This document shows positions 42,581 to 52,305 of a DNA stretch of 64,000 nt, in pieces; the first letter of the stretch is position 1; every line of letters begins with the position of its first letter. Both the position numbers and the translations under genes were made by a program. Origin of the DNA: Paenibacillus lupini (GTDB taxonomy: Bacteria; Bacillota; Bacilli; Paenibacillales; Paenibacillaceae). Location: positions 496,001-560,000 of the forward strand of contig NZ_JAASRW010000002.1 in the NCBI RefSeq assembly GCF_011761355.1, given 5' to 3'. The notes below the pieces were generated by a model. It searched no databases and was not told the DNA's origin. It saw only the letters and a program-made list of their open reading frames with translations.

Positions 42581-44359
42581 ATGAAGGAACGGGTTAGAAA
42601 AGCGTTACAATGGCTGGGATCAAGCAAACGGGTTTTGGGAGGCAGACGGAAGATAGGAGTCAGATTACTCCTGTTAACCAGTATTATCACTTTCTTTAAC
42701 GTAGTGGCTGGTGTATTTATTTACACGCAGAACCTATCGGTATCGCATGCTGTAAAAGAAACAAATACATTAACGAGTGCGCAGCGCGAGTATGAGGGGA
42801 TATCCAATACGCTGCTTCAGACGCTGCTCTTAATGATTAACTCGATTGAGAACAACAATGACAGCACAGCATCTGCGGTGGTAGATCCGAAAGAACGTCT
42901 GGCGGACATGCCTGGTCAGCTGGAGCATTTGAAGAAAACGTTCGAGAAACTGGACAAAATGTTCCCGGCAGAAGAAGAACAGCAGAATTATATTGGACAA
43001 GGTAACATCTATGAGATCGCGTATAACGATTTGAAGAGCTCTAATGTAACGGAGTTCGAAAATTTGACTGCTGAAATGAAATCAGCACTTGTACTTAGAC
43101 TCGTAAATATTTATTTGAACGAGCTGGAATTTGCGAATCAGAATGTGAATGCGCGGATTACGGTTGATGCGGCGCAAACGGATAAGAAATTGTCCGACAG
43201 TGTTGATACAGCTAATATGATTATTCTTATTAACGTTCTGATCTTGGCGGTTATTCCGTTCCTGTTCACAATTGGATTAGTAAGAAGTATTAAAGCCGGT
43301 CTTCAAGGGATTATGGGGCGTATTAATGCCTATCAGCATAATGATTTTACATATGATAAATCGCTGGACCGAAAAGATGAATTTGGCGATATTGATCGCT
43401 CACTTGCAGCCATGGGTGATAATTTGAAAGCTACGGTAAAAGCAACACTTAGCGTCAGCCAGACCGTTCTTCAAATGTCGAACCAGATGGGTGAGATGAT
43501 TGGCCGCAACCGTACGGCTTCCGAGCAAGTAAAAGGGCAAATCGATCTGGGTACAGCCGTATTGCTCTCCCAATTTGATGATGCAACCTCAATCTCGGCA
43601 GTTACCGAGCAAATCTCGGCAAGCTCGCAGGAAATTGCGGCTTCAAGCGACTACATCAATAAAGACATGCAGCAAATGAAGGATGATTCCCATACAGGTT
43701 CGGTTGATATGGAAGGTGTCGTTCAGATGGTTAACCAGACGGTGGAGCAATTTAACCAGGTGACGGAAGCCTTCAACCGGATTACAGAACGATATAGTAA
43801 TGTCTCGAAGTTTCTTAGTAATATCCAGGATGTGAATACGCAGACCAATCTGTTATCACTGAATGCGTCGATTGAATCAGCACGCGCTGGGGAACATGGC
43901 AGAGGTTTTGCAGTAGTTGCTGAAGAGATTCGCAAGCTGTCGGGTCAAACCGATTTGATCTCGAAAAATATTTCGAAGGAAATGCTGCTCATTCAAGAGG
44001 ACGTGGCATCAAGCAGCAAGAGTATGGGGGCTTTCGCAGAAGTGATCTTCTCCACGAAGCAGGCTTCCATCTCGGCAAGTGATGTGTTCAAGGGACTGGA
44101 GAAGCAAAGCCATACGTTATCTGAGCAGGTAAGTGAAATCTCGACAGCTATTAACGAGATCACAACAGGCATCACCCACATCGTAACCGCAGTGGACAAG
44201 CTGCTTCATACCTCCTCCGAGGTGAACGGCAAGATGGAGCAAATGGGTCACTTGTCCGTTGAGCAGAATGATATCTCTGACAACCTGCAAGGGATGGCGC
44301 AAAACCTGCAGCAATCTTCTCGTGAGCTGAAAGAGAAAGCTGCAATCTTTAAAGTGTAA
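42581..44359 (+). CDS. Methyl-accepting chemotaxis protein
   Basis: 592-aa membrane chemoreceptor. Two predicted spans (about 27-48 and 211-232) flank a ~160-residue extracellular helical sensor. A HAMP linker follows, then the signalling coiled coil with the conserved hairpin tip [31 protein letters not shown] (about 425-455). ATG 42581 follows GAGGAGAG. Its message carries the c-di-GMP riboswitch, tying receptor level to the motile/sessile switch. Ligand unknown. Confidence 0.92.
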   Translation: MKERVRKALQWLGSSKRVLGGRRKIGVRLLLLTSIITFFNVVAGVFIYTQNLSVSHAVKETNTLTSAQREYEGISNTLLQTLLLMINSIENNNDSTASAVVDPKERLADMPGQLEHLKKTFEKLDKMFPAEEEQQNYIGQGNIYEIAYNDLKSSNVTEFENLTAEMKSALVLRLVNIYLNELEFANQNVNARITVDAAQTDKKLSDSVDTANMIILINVLILAVIPFLFTIGLVRSIKAGLQGIMGRINAYQHNDFTYDKSLDRKDEFGDIDRSLAAMGDNLKATVKATLSVSQTVLQMSNQMGEMIGRNRTASEQVKGQIDLGTAVLLSQFDDATSISAVTEQISASSQEIAASSDYINKDMQQMKDDSHTGSVDMEGVVQMVNQTVEQFNQVTEAFNRITERYSNVSKFLSNIQDVNTQTNLLSLNASIESARAGEHGRGFAVVAEEIRKLSGQTDLISKNISKEMLLIQEDVASSSKSMGAFAEVIFSTKQASISASDVFKGLEKQSHTLSEQVSEISTAINEITTGITHIVTAVDKLLHTSSEVNGKMEQMGHLSVEQNDISDNLQGMAQNLQQSSRELKEKAAIFKV

Positions 44360-44381
44360 TATTTCTTTTCAAAGCTAAATC

Positions 44382-44428
44382 AAAAGGCTGTTTTCCCAGT
44401 TAATCGTGATGGGAGAACAGCCTTTTTG
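44382..44428. terminator. Terminator of the chemoreceptor gene
   Basis: AAAAGGCTGTTTTCCC pairs with GGGAGAACAGCCTTTTT (one mismatch); it can also serve the convergent gene. Confidence 0.85.
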
Positions 44429-44433
44429 ACGTT

Positions 44434-44949
44434 TTATTGAGCACTTGCTTGATTAAATTGGTGTATGCCGAAATCGGTAAGGGATGATTGCAAAATAGCT
44501 TCTCGCAATGGATGTAGATTAGAGGTGAATCGAACCTCGATATCTCTCGCCATCAATAGGTCCAGTGGATTAGTAAGTGTCTGCACCGATAGTGGAGTTA
44601 TCGTCTCCGTGGAGATGTAATAGCCGGCTGTTTCATCAAACAATTGAAAAGACTCAGCAGGCAGCTCATAACGGTATATGGAAACTTTCTTAATTCGATC
44701 GTACCAGCCTGTCTCCACCGTAATGACGATATTGCAGGAAGTGAGACCAAAGAACAAATGGTTATCTGCTTCAGTTAAGCCTTCTGATCTCGTGTACACA
44801 ATTCTCGGGCATTTCCTTGGGAAAAAGAAGGTGAATTCATGCTCCTCATCAATCGCCCAGACGACAGGAGGCATATTGGTGCGGTTCGCCTTTACCCTGG
44901 GGACAAAACGTTCAATCGAACATTCCTCGCTAAAATGAAACAATCTCAT
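44434..44949 (-). CDS. DUF6886-type protein
   Basis: 171 aa: MRLFHFSEECSIERFVPR, PPVVWAIDEEHEFTFFFPRKCPRI and WYDRIKKVSIYRYELPAESF recall the DUF6886 family. The opening (HFSEE...F.PR) is similar to a truncated ADP-ribosyltransferase-like fold, but no catalytic set is apparent. ATG 44949 with a GGAGG site on the reverse strand (44958-44962). Function unknown. Confidence 0.7.
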   Translation of the reverse strand: MRLFHFSEECSIERFVPRVKANRTNMPPVVWAIDEEHEFTFFFPRKCPRIVYTRSEGLTEADNHLFFGLTSCNIVITVETGWYDRIKKVSIYRYELPAESFQLFDETAGYYISTETITPLSVQTLTNPLDLLMARDIEVRFTSNLHPLREAILQSSLTDFGIHQFNQASAQ

Positions 44950-45021
44950 CGTAAAACCTCCGATCCGAATCGAGATGCTTTTCTATTCTAGAGGAAATGG
45001 ATAATTTTTTCAAAAAACCTC

Positions 45022-45065
45022 TTTACAATACTAATGACCTAGTGTACTATTCAACTATAACACTA
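45022..45065 (+). promoter_or_regulatory. Promoter and operator of the YtrA-type ABC operon
   Basis: TTTACA (45022-45027), 17 nt, TACTAT (45045-45050). TAGTGT (45040-45045) and ACACTA (45060-45065) form an inverted repeat straddling the -10 box and start, as expected for autorepression by the GntR/YtrA protein encoded at 46834. Confidence 0.6.
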
Positions 45066-45084
45066 ATACAAAAGGAGCTGCGAG

Positions 45085-46038
45085 ATGAAAACAGCTAAAA
45101 TATCAAATCCATCGATTGTGCTTCAGTTGGATGGCTTAACGAAAAAGATTGGCGGCAAAGCGATTGTTGATGGTTTGTCCTTTGATATTGCGAAGGGTGA
45201 AGTGGTAGGCCTGCTTGGTCCAAACGGGGCAGGTAAGACAACAACGATGCGAATGATCGTGGGCTTGATTGGAATGACAAGCGGGGATGTACGGATTTGC
45301 GGACAAAGCGTGCGTACAAACTTCGAGCAGGCTATCAGTCATGTCGGAGGGATTATAGAGAACCCGGAGTTTTATCCGTATATGACCGGTTACGATAATT
45401 TGATGCAGTATAAACGGATGACCGCAGGTGTGACAGAAGCTCGGATCGCGGAAGTGACAAGACTTGTTGGGATGCAGGATGCGCTGGGTAAACGTGTGAA
45501 GGCTTATTCCCTTGGCATGCGTCAACGGCTTGGTATCGCACAAGCGCTACTGCATGAGCCCAAACTGCTGATTTTGGATGAGCCAACAAACGGTCTGGAT
45601 CCAGCCGGGATTAGAGAGATGCGTGAGTATTTGAAACAGATCGCCGAAGCAGAGGGCATAGCGATATTGGTCTCCAGTCATTTGCTGAGCGAGATTGAAC
45701 TGATGTGCAGCCGGATTGTTGTCATTCAGGAAGGCAAGCTGGTTACGATTCGTTCACTTGGTGAATCTGAGACTCCTACACAAAAGCTTCTGTCTATTTC
45801 GCTTCAAGTAGGAAATGCAGAGCGTGCACAGGAGTTAATCAATCTGATGGAGGATATAACGATTGCACGAGCTGATGCATTAACGAATCGGATTACCCTG
45901 CAGCTCAGACAGGATCAAATCCCGGGCCTTGTTGGCAAACTGTCAACGGCAGGCGTGGAGATTTACCGAATTGAAGAAGTTCGTGAAACACTCGAAGAAG
46001 AATTTATGAAGCTGACAGGAGGGAACCGCATTGCGTAA
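45085..46038 (+). CDS. ABC transporter ATP-binding protein (BcrA-like)
   Basis: 317-aa ATPase for the permease that follows. Walker A LLGPNGAGKTTTMRM, signature YSLGMRQRLGIAQALLH and Walker B LLILDEPTNGLD; a C-terminal ~100-residue extension is typical of bacitracin/lantibiotic-type exporters. AAAAGGAG precedes ATG 45085. Confidence 0.88.
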   Translation: MKTAKISNPSIVLQLDGLTKKIGGKAIVDGLSFDIAKGEVVGLLGPNGAGKTTTMRMIVGLIGMTSGDVRICGQSVRTNFEQAISHVGGIIENPEFYPYMTGYDNLMQYKRMTAGVTEARIAEVTRLVGMQDALGKRVKAYSLGMRQRLGIAQALLHEPKLLILDEPTNGLDPAGIREMREYLKQIAEAEGIAILVSSHLLSEIELMCSRIVVIQEGKLVTIRSLGESETPTQKLLSISLQVGNAERAQELINLMEDITIARADALTNRITLQLRQDQIPGLVGKLSTAGVEIYRIEEVRETLEEEFMKLTGGNRIA

Positions 46039-46789
46039 TTTTACTGGATTGTTGGTAAACGAATGGCTGAAGCTCTCTAAGAAAAGATCATTTTTCGTCG
46101 CGTATGCGATTCTAGCGGTTGTATTTGGTATATTGGCTTACGCCTTCTATGAGTTATCACCTGATGGCCTTAACTCGACAGTGGATTTCGCTACAGGGAC
46201 AATCATGCTGCAGGCTGCGGGACAGCTTGTACCGGTTCTTGCAGTCCTTGCAGCGGCGGGCAGCGTTACGCAAGAGCATCGTTACGGAACGATTAAATTT
46301 CTCCTGATCCGGGCCCAAAGCCGTAATAAAATTTTAGCATCCAAATATATCATTTCGGTTGTATATACGCTTACTTTGGTTCTTACTGCAGCCGTGCTTG
46401 CTGTTGTTGCCGGCTATATCGTTTACGGCGGTGGAGCTGGGGAGTCTACATGGTCGGATTTCCTAACCAATATCGCGAGCCTTGCAGTCTATTCGATTGT
46501 GTTCGTTACCATGACCTTTATGATCGGAATTTTGACGAAGTCGAACGGTGCATCAATTGGTGTCGGGATTTTCTCCATGATGGTAGGAAGTCTGCTTGTT
46601 ATGCTGCTCTCCCGCTATACCATTACGAAGTATTTATTGTTCAGCAATACGGATCTGTCGGTCTATAACGGAGAAGGGCCGCCGATTGAAGGGATGACGA
46701 TGGCATTTTCCATTGTTATACTGCTTGTATATATGGCGCTGTTCCTATCCGTCAGCTTTGCCGTATTTAAGAAGCGCGATATCGCATAA
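46031..46789 (+). CDS. ABC-2 transporter permease
   Basis: 252 aa with six predicted spans and an N-terminal LVNEWLKLSKKRSFFVAY motif seen in lantibiotic/bacitracin exporter permeases. It starts with TTG 46031 overlapping the ATPase stop (AGGAGGGA upstream). Confidence 0.85.
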   Translation: MRNFTGLLVNEWLKLSKKRSFFVAYAILAVVFGILAYAFYELSPDGLNSTVDFATGTIMLQAAGQLVPVLAVLAAAGSVTQEHRYGTIKFLLIRAQSRNKILASKYIISVVYTLTLVLTAAVLAVVAGYIVYGGGAGESTWSDFLTNIASLAVYSIVFVTMTFMIGILTKSNGASIGVGIFSMMVGSLLVMLLSRYTITKYLLFSNTDLSVYNGEGPPIEGMTMAFSIVILLVYMALFLSVSFAVFKKRDIA

Positions 46790-46833
46790 GCGAGGCGTTT
46801 CCGGGCCGACGAAGGAAAGGAGAATCAACATCC

Positions 46834-47229
46834 GTGACAATCGTATTTGACAACAATATGCCGATTTATATCCAAATTATGAATTATGTGAAGAAGCAGA
46901 TCATTACCGGTAAATTAAGCCCCGGCGACAAAATTGAATCCGTACGGGACCTTGCCCTTGAGCTTCAGATTAATCCGAATACGATTCAACGTACGTTCCA
47001 GGAGCTGGAGCGGGAAGGCATTGTAGAAACAAGACGAGGACTTGGCCGATTTGTGACCAGCGAGGAGTCGACGATTATGTTAATTAAGAAAGAGATGGCG
47101 GGCGAGCTGCTCGAACGGTTTGTGCAGGGCATGAAGGAGCTTGGCTTTAACAAGAACGATATCATCGCTATCGTAACAGATGCCGTGAAGGACGGCGGAT
47201 CAGACAAACATCCTGACAGGAGTGAATAG
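46834..47229 (+). CDS. GntR-family regulator, YtrA subfamily
   Basis: 131 aa. Winged helix at residues 10-76 (PIYIQIMNYVKKQIITGKL, NPNTIQRTFQELEREGIVETRRGLGRFV) with only the short helical tail of the YtrA group. GTG 46834 is 11 nt from AAAGGAG. YtrA repressors usually control ABC genes next to them and respond to cell-wall antibiotics. Confidence 0.9.
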   Translation: MTIVFDNNMPIYIQIMNYVKKQIITGKLSPGDKIESVRDLALELQINPNTIQRTFQELEREGIVETRRGLGRFVTSEESTIMLIKKEMAGELLERFVQGMKELGFNKNDIIAIVTDAVKDGGSDKHPDRSE

Positions 47230-47233
47230 AAAC

Positions 47234-47932
47234 GTGGAATCGATCTTGGAATTATCAGGTGTGACGAAATCTTACGGATCTAAGCATGCGCTCAGGGATG
47301 TATCCTTTCAAATTCAGCCTGGTAAAATTATTGGTTTGCTCGGCAGCAATGGCAGCGGCAAAAGTACTCTGATGAAAATAGCGGCTGGTCTCATGCAGCC
47401 ATCCTCCGGTCAACTGCTTGTCTGCGGTGAGCCAAGTGGTCCGCGGACAAAAGCGTGGACGTCGTTTATGCCTGATAAGCCGCTAACGGAATCCTGGATG
47501 CGTGTAAAAGACGCTATTGGCTTCTATCAGGATTTCTACTCGGACTTTGACGAGGCGAAAGCAAATGAAATGCTGCAGTTCATGAATCTGAACCCATCGG
47601 ATAAGATCAGTACGCTGTCTAAAGGGATGAATGACCGGATGCAGCTAACGCTTGCTTTGTCCCGCAATGCCAAGCTTTATTTGCTGGATGAGCCAATTGG
47701 TGGTGTTGATCCTGTTGCCCGGGAGAAGATTCTGGACGCGATCGTAAAATACTATAACGAGGACAGCTGTCTAGTTATTTCAACCCATTTGGTGCGGGAT
47801 ATTGAACGGATCTTTGATGAGGTTATCTTTATTAAGAACGGCAATGTGGTGCTTCAAGAGGAAGTGGAGACGATACGCTTCACCAGGGGCAAGAGTGTGG
47901 ATGAGCTGTTTAAAGAGGTGTTTGCTGAATGA
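47234..47932 (+). CDS. ABC transporter ATP-binding protein (YtrB-like)
   Basis: 232-aa ATPase. Walker A LLGSNGSGKSTLMKI, signature STLSKGMNDRMQLTLALSR, Walker B LYLLDEPIGGVD. I chose GTG 47234, 11 nt after AGGAG at 47218-47222; the GTG at 47222 overlaps that site. Translationally close to the regulator gene and to the permease downstream. Confidence 0.85.
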   Translation: MESILELSGVTKSYGSKHALRDVSFQIQPGKIIGLLGSNGSGKSTLMKIAAGLMQPSSGQLLVCGEPSGPRTKAWTSFMPDKPLTESWMRVKDAIGFYQDFYSDFDEAKANEMLQFMNLNPSDKISTLSKGMNDRMQLTLALSRNAKLYLLDEPIGGVDPVAREKILDAIVKYYNEDSCLVISTHLVRDIERIFDEVIFIKNGNVVLQEEVETIRFTRGKSVDELFKEVFAE

Positions 47933-48684
47933 TGGATTTGCTGAAGCTCGTAAAATATGATTGGAAAAGAAACTCCAGTTATTTGCTTGTCGTAGGATGT
48001 CTCTTCATTATCGCTCAGGCTGCACTAACAGTGACAGGACAAATAAATCATTGGTCAAATGAGCTGTTTTATGTGTTCTCGTTTGTCTTGTATCTTGGGG
48101 TGTCTGTGGTTGTCTGCGTCACGATCTGCAGGACCTATGAACGCAATCTGCGTTACTTCAATCGCCGCTTGCTTCCGCTTCCCGCTTTGTATACAGTCTT
48201 GTCGCCTTTATTGCTTGGTCTGGCAAGCTTGATTGTCATCGTTGTGCTTGGTGTTATTCATCTCCTTACCCTTGGCGTAACTTTGGATACAGGAGCACTG
48301 CTTGTGTCGGATATTTTGGCAGAGAAAGGCTTCTGGGCGATGCTGGTATCAGGGGCTCAGCTCATTGTCATGATCTTTCTTAGTATTACAGTTGCGAAGG
48401 TATTTGCGGGAAAAGCAGGCGTTTGGATTGGGGTTGCTGCATTTTTTGTTATCCAAGTTATTTGTCAATGGCTGGAGGACCTCATGTTCCCGCAAATGTC
48501 CGTTTCAACAGATGATTTTTTTCAATCGGTCAGCGAGCAGGTTAGCAATACACCGGCTGAGGTAAAAGTGGAAACGTTAGTTCCGAATTTCTGGGGACCA
48601 TTGGTGTTCGAGATAGTTATAATGATTGTCTTGATCTATGTGATGACCTATTTAATCAATCGGAAAGTACAAATGAATGGATAG
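47929..48684 (+). CDS. ABC transporter permease-like membrane protein
   Basis: 251 aa, six predicted spans, beginning MMDLLKLVKYDWKRNSSYLL. Position after the YtrB-like ATPase (ATGA overlap) makes it that ATPase's membrane partner. Substrate unknown. Confidence 0.8.
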   Translation: MMDLLKLVKYDWKRNSSYLLVVGCLFIIAQAALTVTGQINHWSNELFYVFSFVLYLGVSVVVCVTICRTYERNLRYFNRRLLPLPALYTVLSPLLLGLASLIVIVVLGVIHLLTLGVTLDTGALLVSDILAEKGFWAMLVSGAQLIVMIFLSITVAKVFAGKAGVWIGVAAFFVIQVICQWLEDLMFPQMSVSTDDFFQSVSEQVSNTPAEVKVETLVPNFWGPLVFEIVIMIVLIYVMTYLINRKVQMNG

Positions 48685-48701
48685 CCATTCTAGTCATTCT
48701 T

Positions 48702-48748
48702 AAAGAGCTTCTTTCGGGTCTCAGTACCCGAAGAGGCTCTTTTTTTGT
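48702..48748 (+). terminator. Terminator of the YtrA-type operon
   Basis: AAAGAGCTTCTTTCGGGT pairs with ACCCGAAGAGGCTCTTT with small bulges, then TTTTTTTG. Confidence 0.85.
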
Positions 48749-48861
48749 CAGAAATTGATGCTTTCGCCCTATTCTTTCAGTTGACGTTCGCTTGGCGAAA
48801 GTGGTTCAATTAGGGTTGATTAGGATTGGACGGATGATAGAGAAGGGAGAGGGAAAGCAGC

Positions 48862-49782
48862 TTGAACAACATCATGAAACAATTTATGAAGGCATCACGA
48901 ATTCGTGTCCTACCTGTTATGCTCATTCCAGTTGCACTTGGCGCACTTGGCGCGTTTGTATGGGATGGCAACTTCAACTTTTGGCTGTTTCTGCTTACAT
49001 TAGTAGGATCGGGAGCGGCTCACTTGTTCTCGAATATGATTAATGATTTGTGGGACTACTACAACGGAACAGATGAGGCTGCCAAGCAGGCAGAAGGGGC
49101 TATCTCTACAAATTCCGGATATTTGACGAACGGAACATGGAGTATAGGCCTGTTTGCAACCGTGACGTGGTCGTTATTTGGTATTGCGGCAATCAGCGGC
49201 ATTATTTTATCCATTATTAGCGGCTGGCCGGTTATTGTATTTGGAGGGCTTGGCGGTTTGATTGCTTATTTCTATGTTGCGCCTCCGATTCGTTTTGGTT
49301 ACCGGGGAAAAGGGTATAGCGAAGTGGCGATTTTGCTGTCGTTTGGTATATTGCCCGTAGCTGGTGCTTACTATGTGCAATCATCGCAGCTTGATTACCG
49401 GGCGCTTTTACTGTCGCTTCCGATCGGACTGTTGACGACTCTTATATTATTTAATCATCATTTTCTACACTGGCAAGGGGACAAGCAGGCAGGCAAAAAG
49501 ACGCTTGTCGTGGTATGGGGAGAACAGCGGGCGCTGGTCTTTTCAAGATGGCTGCTCGTTCTGGCGTATGTTTCGCTCGTTATCTGTGTTCTGGCAGGGG
49601 CATTGCCTTGGTATGCGCTTCTTGCAGTGCTGACAGCTATTCCGCTCTATTCCGTTTACGGAAAGTTGAAGGAGCAGAATCCATCGCATGCCTATTTGCC
49701 GCTTATGGGCGGATCCGTTAAGGCGACCAATCGCTGCGGGTTAATTCTTATTATTGCGTTAGTGATTCAAGGTCTAATCTAA
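48862..49782 (+). CDS. UbiA-family prenyltransferase (MenA-like)
   Basis: 306-aa membrane enzyme with eight or nine predicted spans. The two Asp motifs that bind Mg-prenyl diphosphate are NMINDLWDYYNGTDE (about 57-71) and HWQGDKQAGKKTLVV (about 205-219). MenA of menaquinone synthesis is the closest familiar relative, but no men genes are nearby and another acceptor is possible. TTG 48862 follows GAGAGGGAAAG. Confidence 0.8.
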   Translation: MNNIMKQFMKASRIRVLPVMLIPVALGALGAFVWDGNFNFWLFLLTLVGSGAAHLFSNMINDLWDYYNGTDEAAKQAEGAISTNSGYLTNGTWSIGLFATVTWSLFGIAAISGIILSIISGWPVIVFGGLGGLIAYFYVAPPIRFGYRGKGYSEVAILLSFGILPVAGAYYVQSSQLDYRALLLSLPIGLLTTLILFNHHFLHWQGDKQAGKKTLVVVWGEQRALVFSRWLLVLAYVSLVICVLAGALPWYALLAVLTAIPLYSVYGKLKEQNPSHAYLPLMGGSVKATNRCGLILIIALVIQGLI

Positions 49783-49820
49783 GGTTTGATCATATACAGC
49801 ATAGAAAGTCGAGGGAATAG

Positions 49821-50564
49821 ATGATGAGTAAACAATGGGTTCTTGGTGATTTCGATACCATTCTGGATGAAGGTAAAGTATGGACGATTGGCGGCTTCCC
49901 GCTGCCGGACGGATCGTTCTGGCAATACCGCGAGCCGGATGCGGTAGTTATTGTACGCAACGGCATTCTTTATGTACGCGCGCCGCTAAGCCGTAAGCAT
50001 GATAAGATTCAAATTCTCGACAATGCCAAGCATATGTATTATTCAGCGAAGCCCGTTGAAGTGCCGGTGAAGGGTGAGATCAGCTTCGAGCTGCAAATTC
50101 GCGCACGTTCGCAGAATACAGCCCCTGGCGACTTGTATGACGGATACGCATCCTTGAACCTGCTTGATTTTACAACGGGCGGAGCGCTTGATTTCTTCGC
50201 GGGCAATGACAAGTATGCAAGTGTGTATGCTGTATTACCTTTCCCTGGAGTTCCAGTGCCGGAATCGGATAAAACGAGATATTTCTGTGTGTTTAAGGAA
50301 TCAACGGAGTTCCAGCCACGGGAGTTTAATACGTATAAAATCACATACAATCGGGAGAAAGACGAGATCGTCTTCTATGTTAACGGTGTGGAAATTCGCA
50401 GAGAGCATAATATTCCAGTGAAATTTAATCAGTTTACAGTGGCTCTTGGCATCATGACCGAGAAGGATTTAACACCGGAAGGCAGCGTATCCGTTCATGG
50501 TCAGACGGTAATCGGGGAATATTCTCCTATTACGATTACAGTTACTGAAGAAACTGAAGAATAA
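49821..50564 (+). CDS. DUF6081-type protein
   Basis: 247-aa cytoplasmic beta-rich protein: DFDTILDEGKVWTIGGFPLPDG, SFWQYREPDAVV, SFELQIRARSQN, GALDFFAGNDK, ITYNREKDEIVFYVNGVEI. The fold resembles a concanavalin-like sandwich, as in DUF6081. ATG 49821 or the ATG three bases on; GAGGGAATAG upstream. Function unknown. Confidence 0.7.
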   Translation: MMSKQWVLGDFDTILDEGKVWTIGGFPLPDGSFWQYREPDAVVIVRNGILYVRAPLSRKHDKIQILDNAKHMYYSAKPVEVPVKGEISFELQIRARSQNTAPGDLYDGYASLNLLDFTTGGALDFFAGNDKYASVYAVLPFPGVPVPESDKTRYFCVFKESTEFQPREFNTYKITYNREKDEIVFYVNGVEIRREHNIPVKFNQFTVALGIMTEKDLTPEGSVSVHGQTVIGEYSPITITVTEETEE

Positions 50565-50576
50565 AGCTTTAAGATC

Positions 50577-50607
50577 AAAGCCGTTCCTTATGGAGCGGCT
50601 TTTTTTG
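50577..50607 (+). terminator. Terminator
   Basis: AAAGCCGTTCC pairs with GGAGCGGCTTT (one G-U) around TTAT, then TTTTG. Confidence 0.85.
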
Positions 50608-50681
50608 TGCTCGAACTGCTCTTCGGCAATGATTAACACTAATATTGAACAGTACTTGAGACATCATAACAATCGAAGTGC

Positions 50682-50710
50682 TTGACATGGCCTTCGGTAT
50701 ATTGTAATGT
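50682..50710 (+). promoter_or_regulatory. Promoter of the nitroreductase gene
   Basis: TTGACA (50682-50687), 17 nt, TAATGT (50705-50710). Two GTTACT direct repeats with an 18-bp period (50709 and 50727) overlap the start region and may bind a redox regulator (speculative). Confidence 0.5.
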
Positions 50711-50759
50711 TACTAACATAAAGAAAGTTACTTATGAAACCACCTAGGAGGCGGATAAA

Positions 50760-51377
50760 ATGTCAAATACTTCCACTATCTCAAAAGGCTTACTTGAAGC
50801 GGTAAAAGCAAGACGCACTTATTATGGAATTAGCAAACAATCAACCATTTCGGATGACCAAATTATCAATCTTGTTCAAGAAGCGGTGAAATATTCGCCA
50901 TCTGCGTTTAACTCCCAAAGCGCACGTGCTGTTGTATTGCTGGGTGAAAATCACGATAAGCTGTGGAATATTGTGAAGGAAACTCTGCGCAAAATGGTTG
51001 CAGCCGATCAATTTGCTTCTACGGAACAGCGTATTGACAGCTTCAAAGCTGGCTACGGTTCAGTGCTTTTCTTTGAAGACACAACTGTTATCGAAGGACT
51101 GCAAAAGCAATTCGCAAGCTATGCAGATAACTTCCCGAAATGGTCGCAGCAATCTTCAGGGATCGTTCAATATGTCGTTTGGACATTGCTTGAAGAGCAA
51201 GGTCTTGGAGCTTCCCTGCAGCACTACAATCCGCTGATTGATGAAGAAGTAAAGCAAGCTTGGGATATTCCAAGCAGCTGGCAGCTAATCGCGCAAATGC
51301 CGTTTGGCACGCCAACCGCTGAGCCTGGTGAGAAACAGTTCCAGCCGATTGATGAGCGTGTGAAAATTTTTAAATAA
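50760..51377 (+). CDS. Nitroreductase family protein
   Basis: 205-aa FMN-dependent oxidoreductase. VKARRTYYGISKQSTISDDQIINLVQEAVKYSPSAFNSQSARAVVL carries the FMN phosphate contacts; PFGTPTAEPGEKQF is the C-terminal flavin loop. Close to the HBN1/YdgI-like group in which Tyr replaces the usual Ser in the RRS motif. CTAGGAGG precedes ATG 50760. Substrate probably quinones or nitro compounds. Confidence 0.88.
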   Translation: MSNTSTISKGLLEAVKARRTYYGISKQSTISDDQIINLVQEAVKYSPSAFNSQSARAVVLLGENHDKLWNIVKETLRKMVAADQFASTEQRIDSFKAGYGSVLFFEDTTVIEGLQKQFASYADNFPKWSQQSSGIVQYVVWTLLEEQGLGASLQHYNPLIDEEVKQAWDIPSSWQLIAQMPFGTPTAEPGEKQFQPIDERVKIFK

Positions 51378-51387
51378 TTAAAGAAGA

Positions 51388-51420
51388 AAGCAGCTCCGGT
51401 AAGATACGGGGCTGCTTTTC
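51388..51420 (+). terminator. Terminator after the nitroreductase gene
   Basis: AAGCAGCTCCG pairs with CGGGGCTGCTT (one G-U), followed by TTCCCT. Confidence 0.75.
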
Positions 51421-51517
51421 CCTATATTCGAGGTGTAATACTAGCCGTCATAGTTAAAAACATGTACAATAAAAACCGATACATCATTTATACCCTTTTA
51501 ATCGACAGGAGGAACCT

Positions 51518-52207
51518 ATGAGTATCGATTCCCGCACGCTGAAGCAGCTGCTTCAGTTACAGCTGTCTCCAACCTTGGACTTTCAATCCGCGGTTAATCC
51601 GCTTGATTTGAATACTGGCGACAGCAATACATCCATTTTTGATACTTTGCTGGCCCAGCTTATGAACGGCGATTTATCCGGCCTTAGCAGCTTGGATGAG
51701 ACAAGCTCTCTGGTTTCGTCCGATTCTTTAGCGAAATTGTCTAGTATTCCAAGCCTTTATAATACGGTTATTAATACAGAAACAGGTGCTAGCAGCACAG
51801 CACCAACGGAATATGACGCATTAATTTCAGAATCTGCAGTCAAATATGGTATTGATCCAGAATTAATAAGAGGCGTAATCCGTACGGAGTCTGGATTCCA
51901 GTCCAATGCCGTATCTTCGGCAGGAGCGAAAGGGCTTATGCAGCTGATGGATGCTACTGCCCGCGGTTTAGGCGTAACGAATTCCTTGGATCCTCAGCAA
52001 AATATTGATGGCGGATCGAAGTATTTGTCCTACCTACTCCGCAAATATAATGGCAATGAACAAGTGGCGCTTGCCGCTTATAATGCCGGTCCTGGACGAG
52101 TTGATAAGCTAGGCATTTCAACAGACAGTGAGCTTCAGGCGAGTCTAGGCAAGCTGCCGGTAGAGACGCAACGGTACATAGATAAGGTGCTTAAGGCCCG
52201 CTATTAA
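51518..52207 (+). CDS. Lytic transglycosylase, SLT domain
   Basis: 229 aa. The first ~95 residues are Ser/Leu-rich and without a clear signal peptide. The SLT domain follows, with catalytic Glu124 in IRTESGFQSNAVSSAGAKGLMQLM and the AYNAGPGRV loop. It cleaves peptidoglycan between MurNAc and GlcNAc. Absence of a signal sequence is common among Bacillota relatives near flagellar or sporulation genes. AGGAGGAAC precedes ATG 51518. Confidence 0.88.
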   Translation: MSIDSRTLKQLLQLQLSPTLDFQSAVNPLDLNTGDSNTSIFDTLLAQLMNGDLSGLSSLDETSSLVSSDSLAKLSSIPSLYNTVINTETGASSTAPTEYDALISESAVKYGIDPELIRGVIRTESGFQSNAVSSAGAKGLMQLMDATARGLGVTNSLDPQQNIDGGSKYLSYLLRKYNGNEQVALAAYNAGPGRVDKLGISTDSELQASLGKLPVETQRYIDKVLKARY

Positions 52208-52221
52208 TCCGTAAGTTTTGT

Positions 52222-52282
52222 AAAAAACCTACCTCTAAACGAGGTCACTCATCTTTGAGAGGACTCGATAGAGGTTTTCTCA
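52222..52282 (+). terminator. Terminator after the transglycosylase gene
   Basis: AAAACCTACCTCTA...CGAGGTC pairs, with bulges, with GGACTCGATAGAGGTTTT, then CTCATTTTT. Confidence 0.6.
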
Positions 52283-52305
52283 TTTTTAGGAAGGTGTTGA
52301 CAAAA

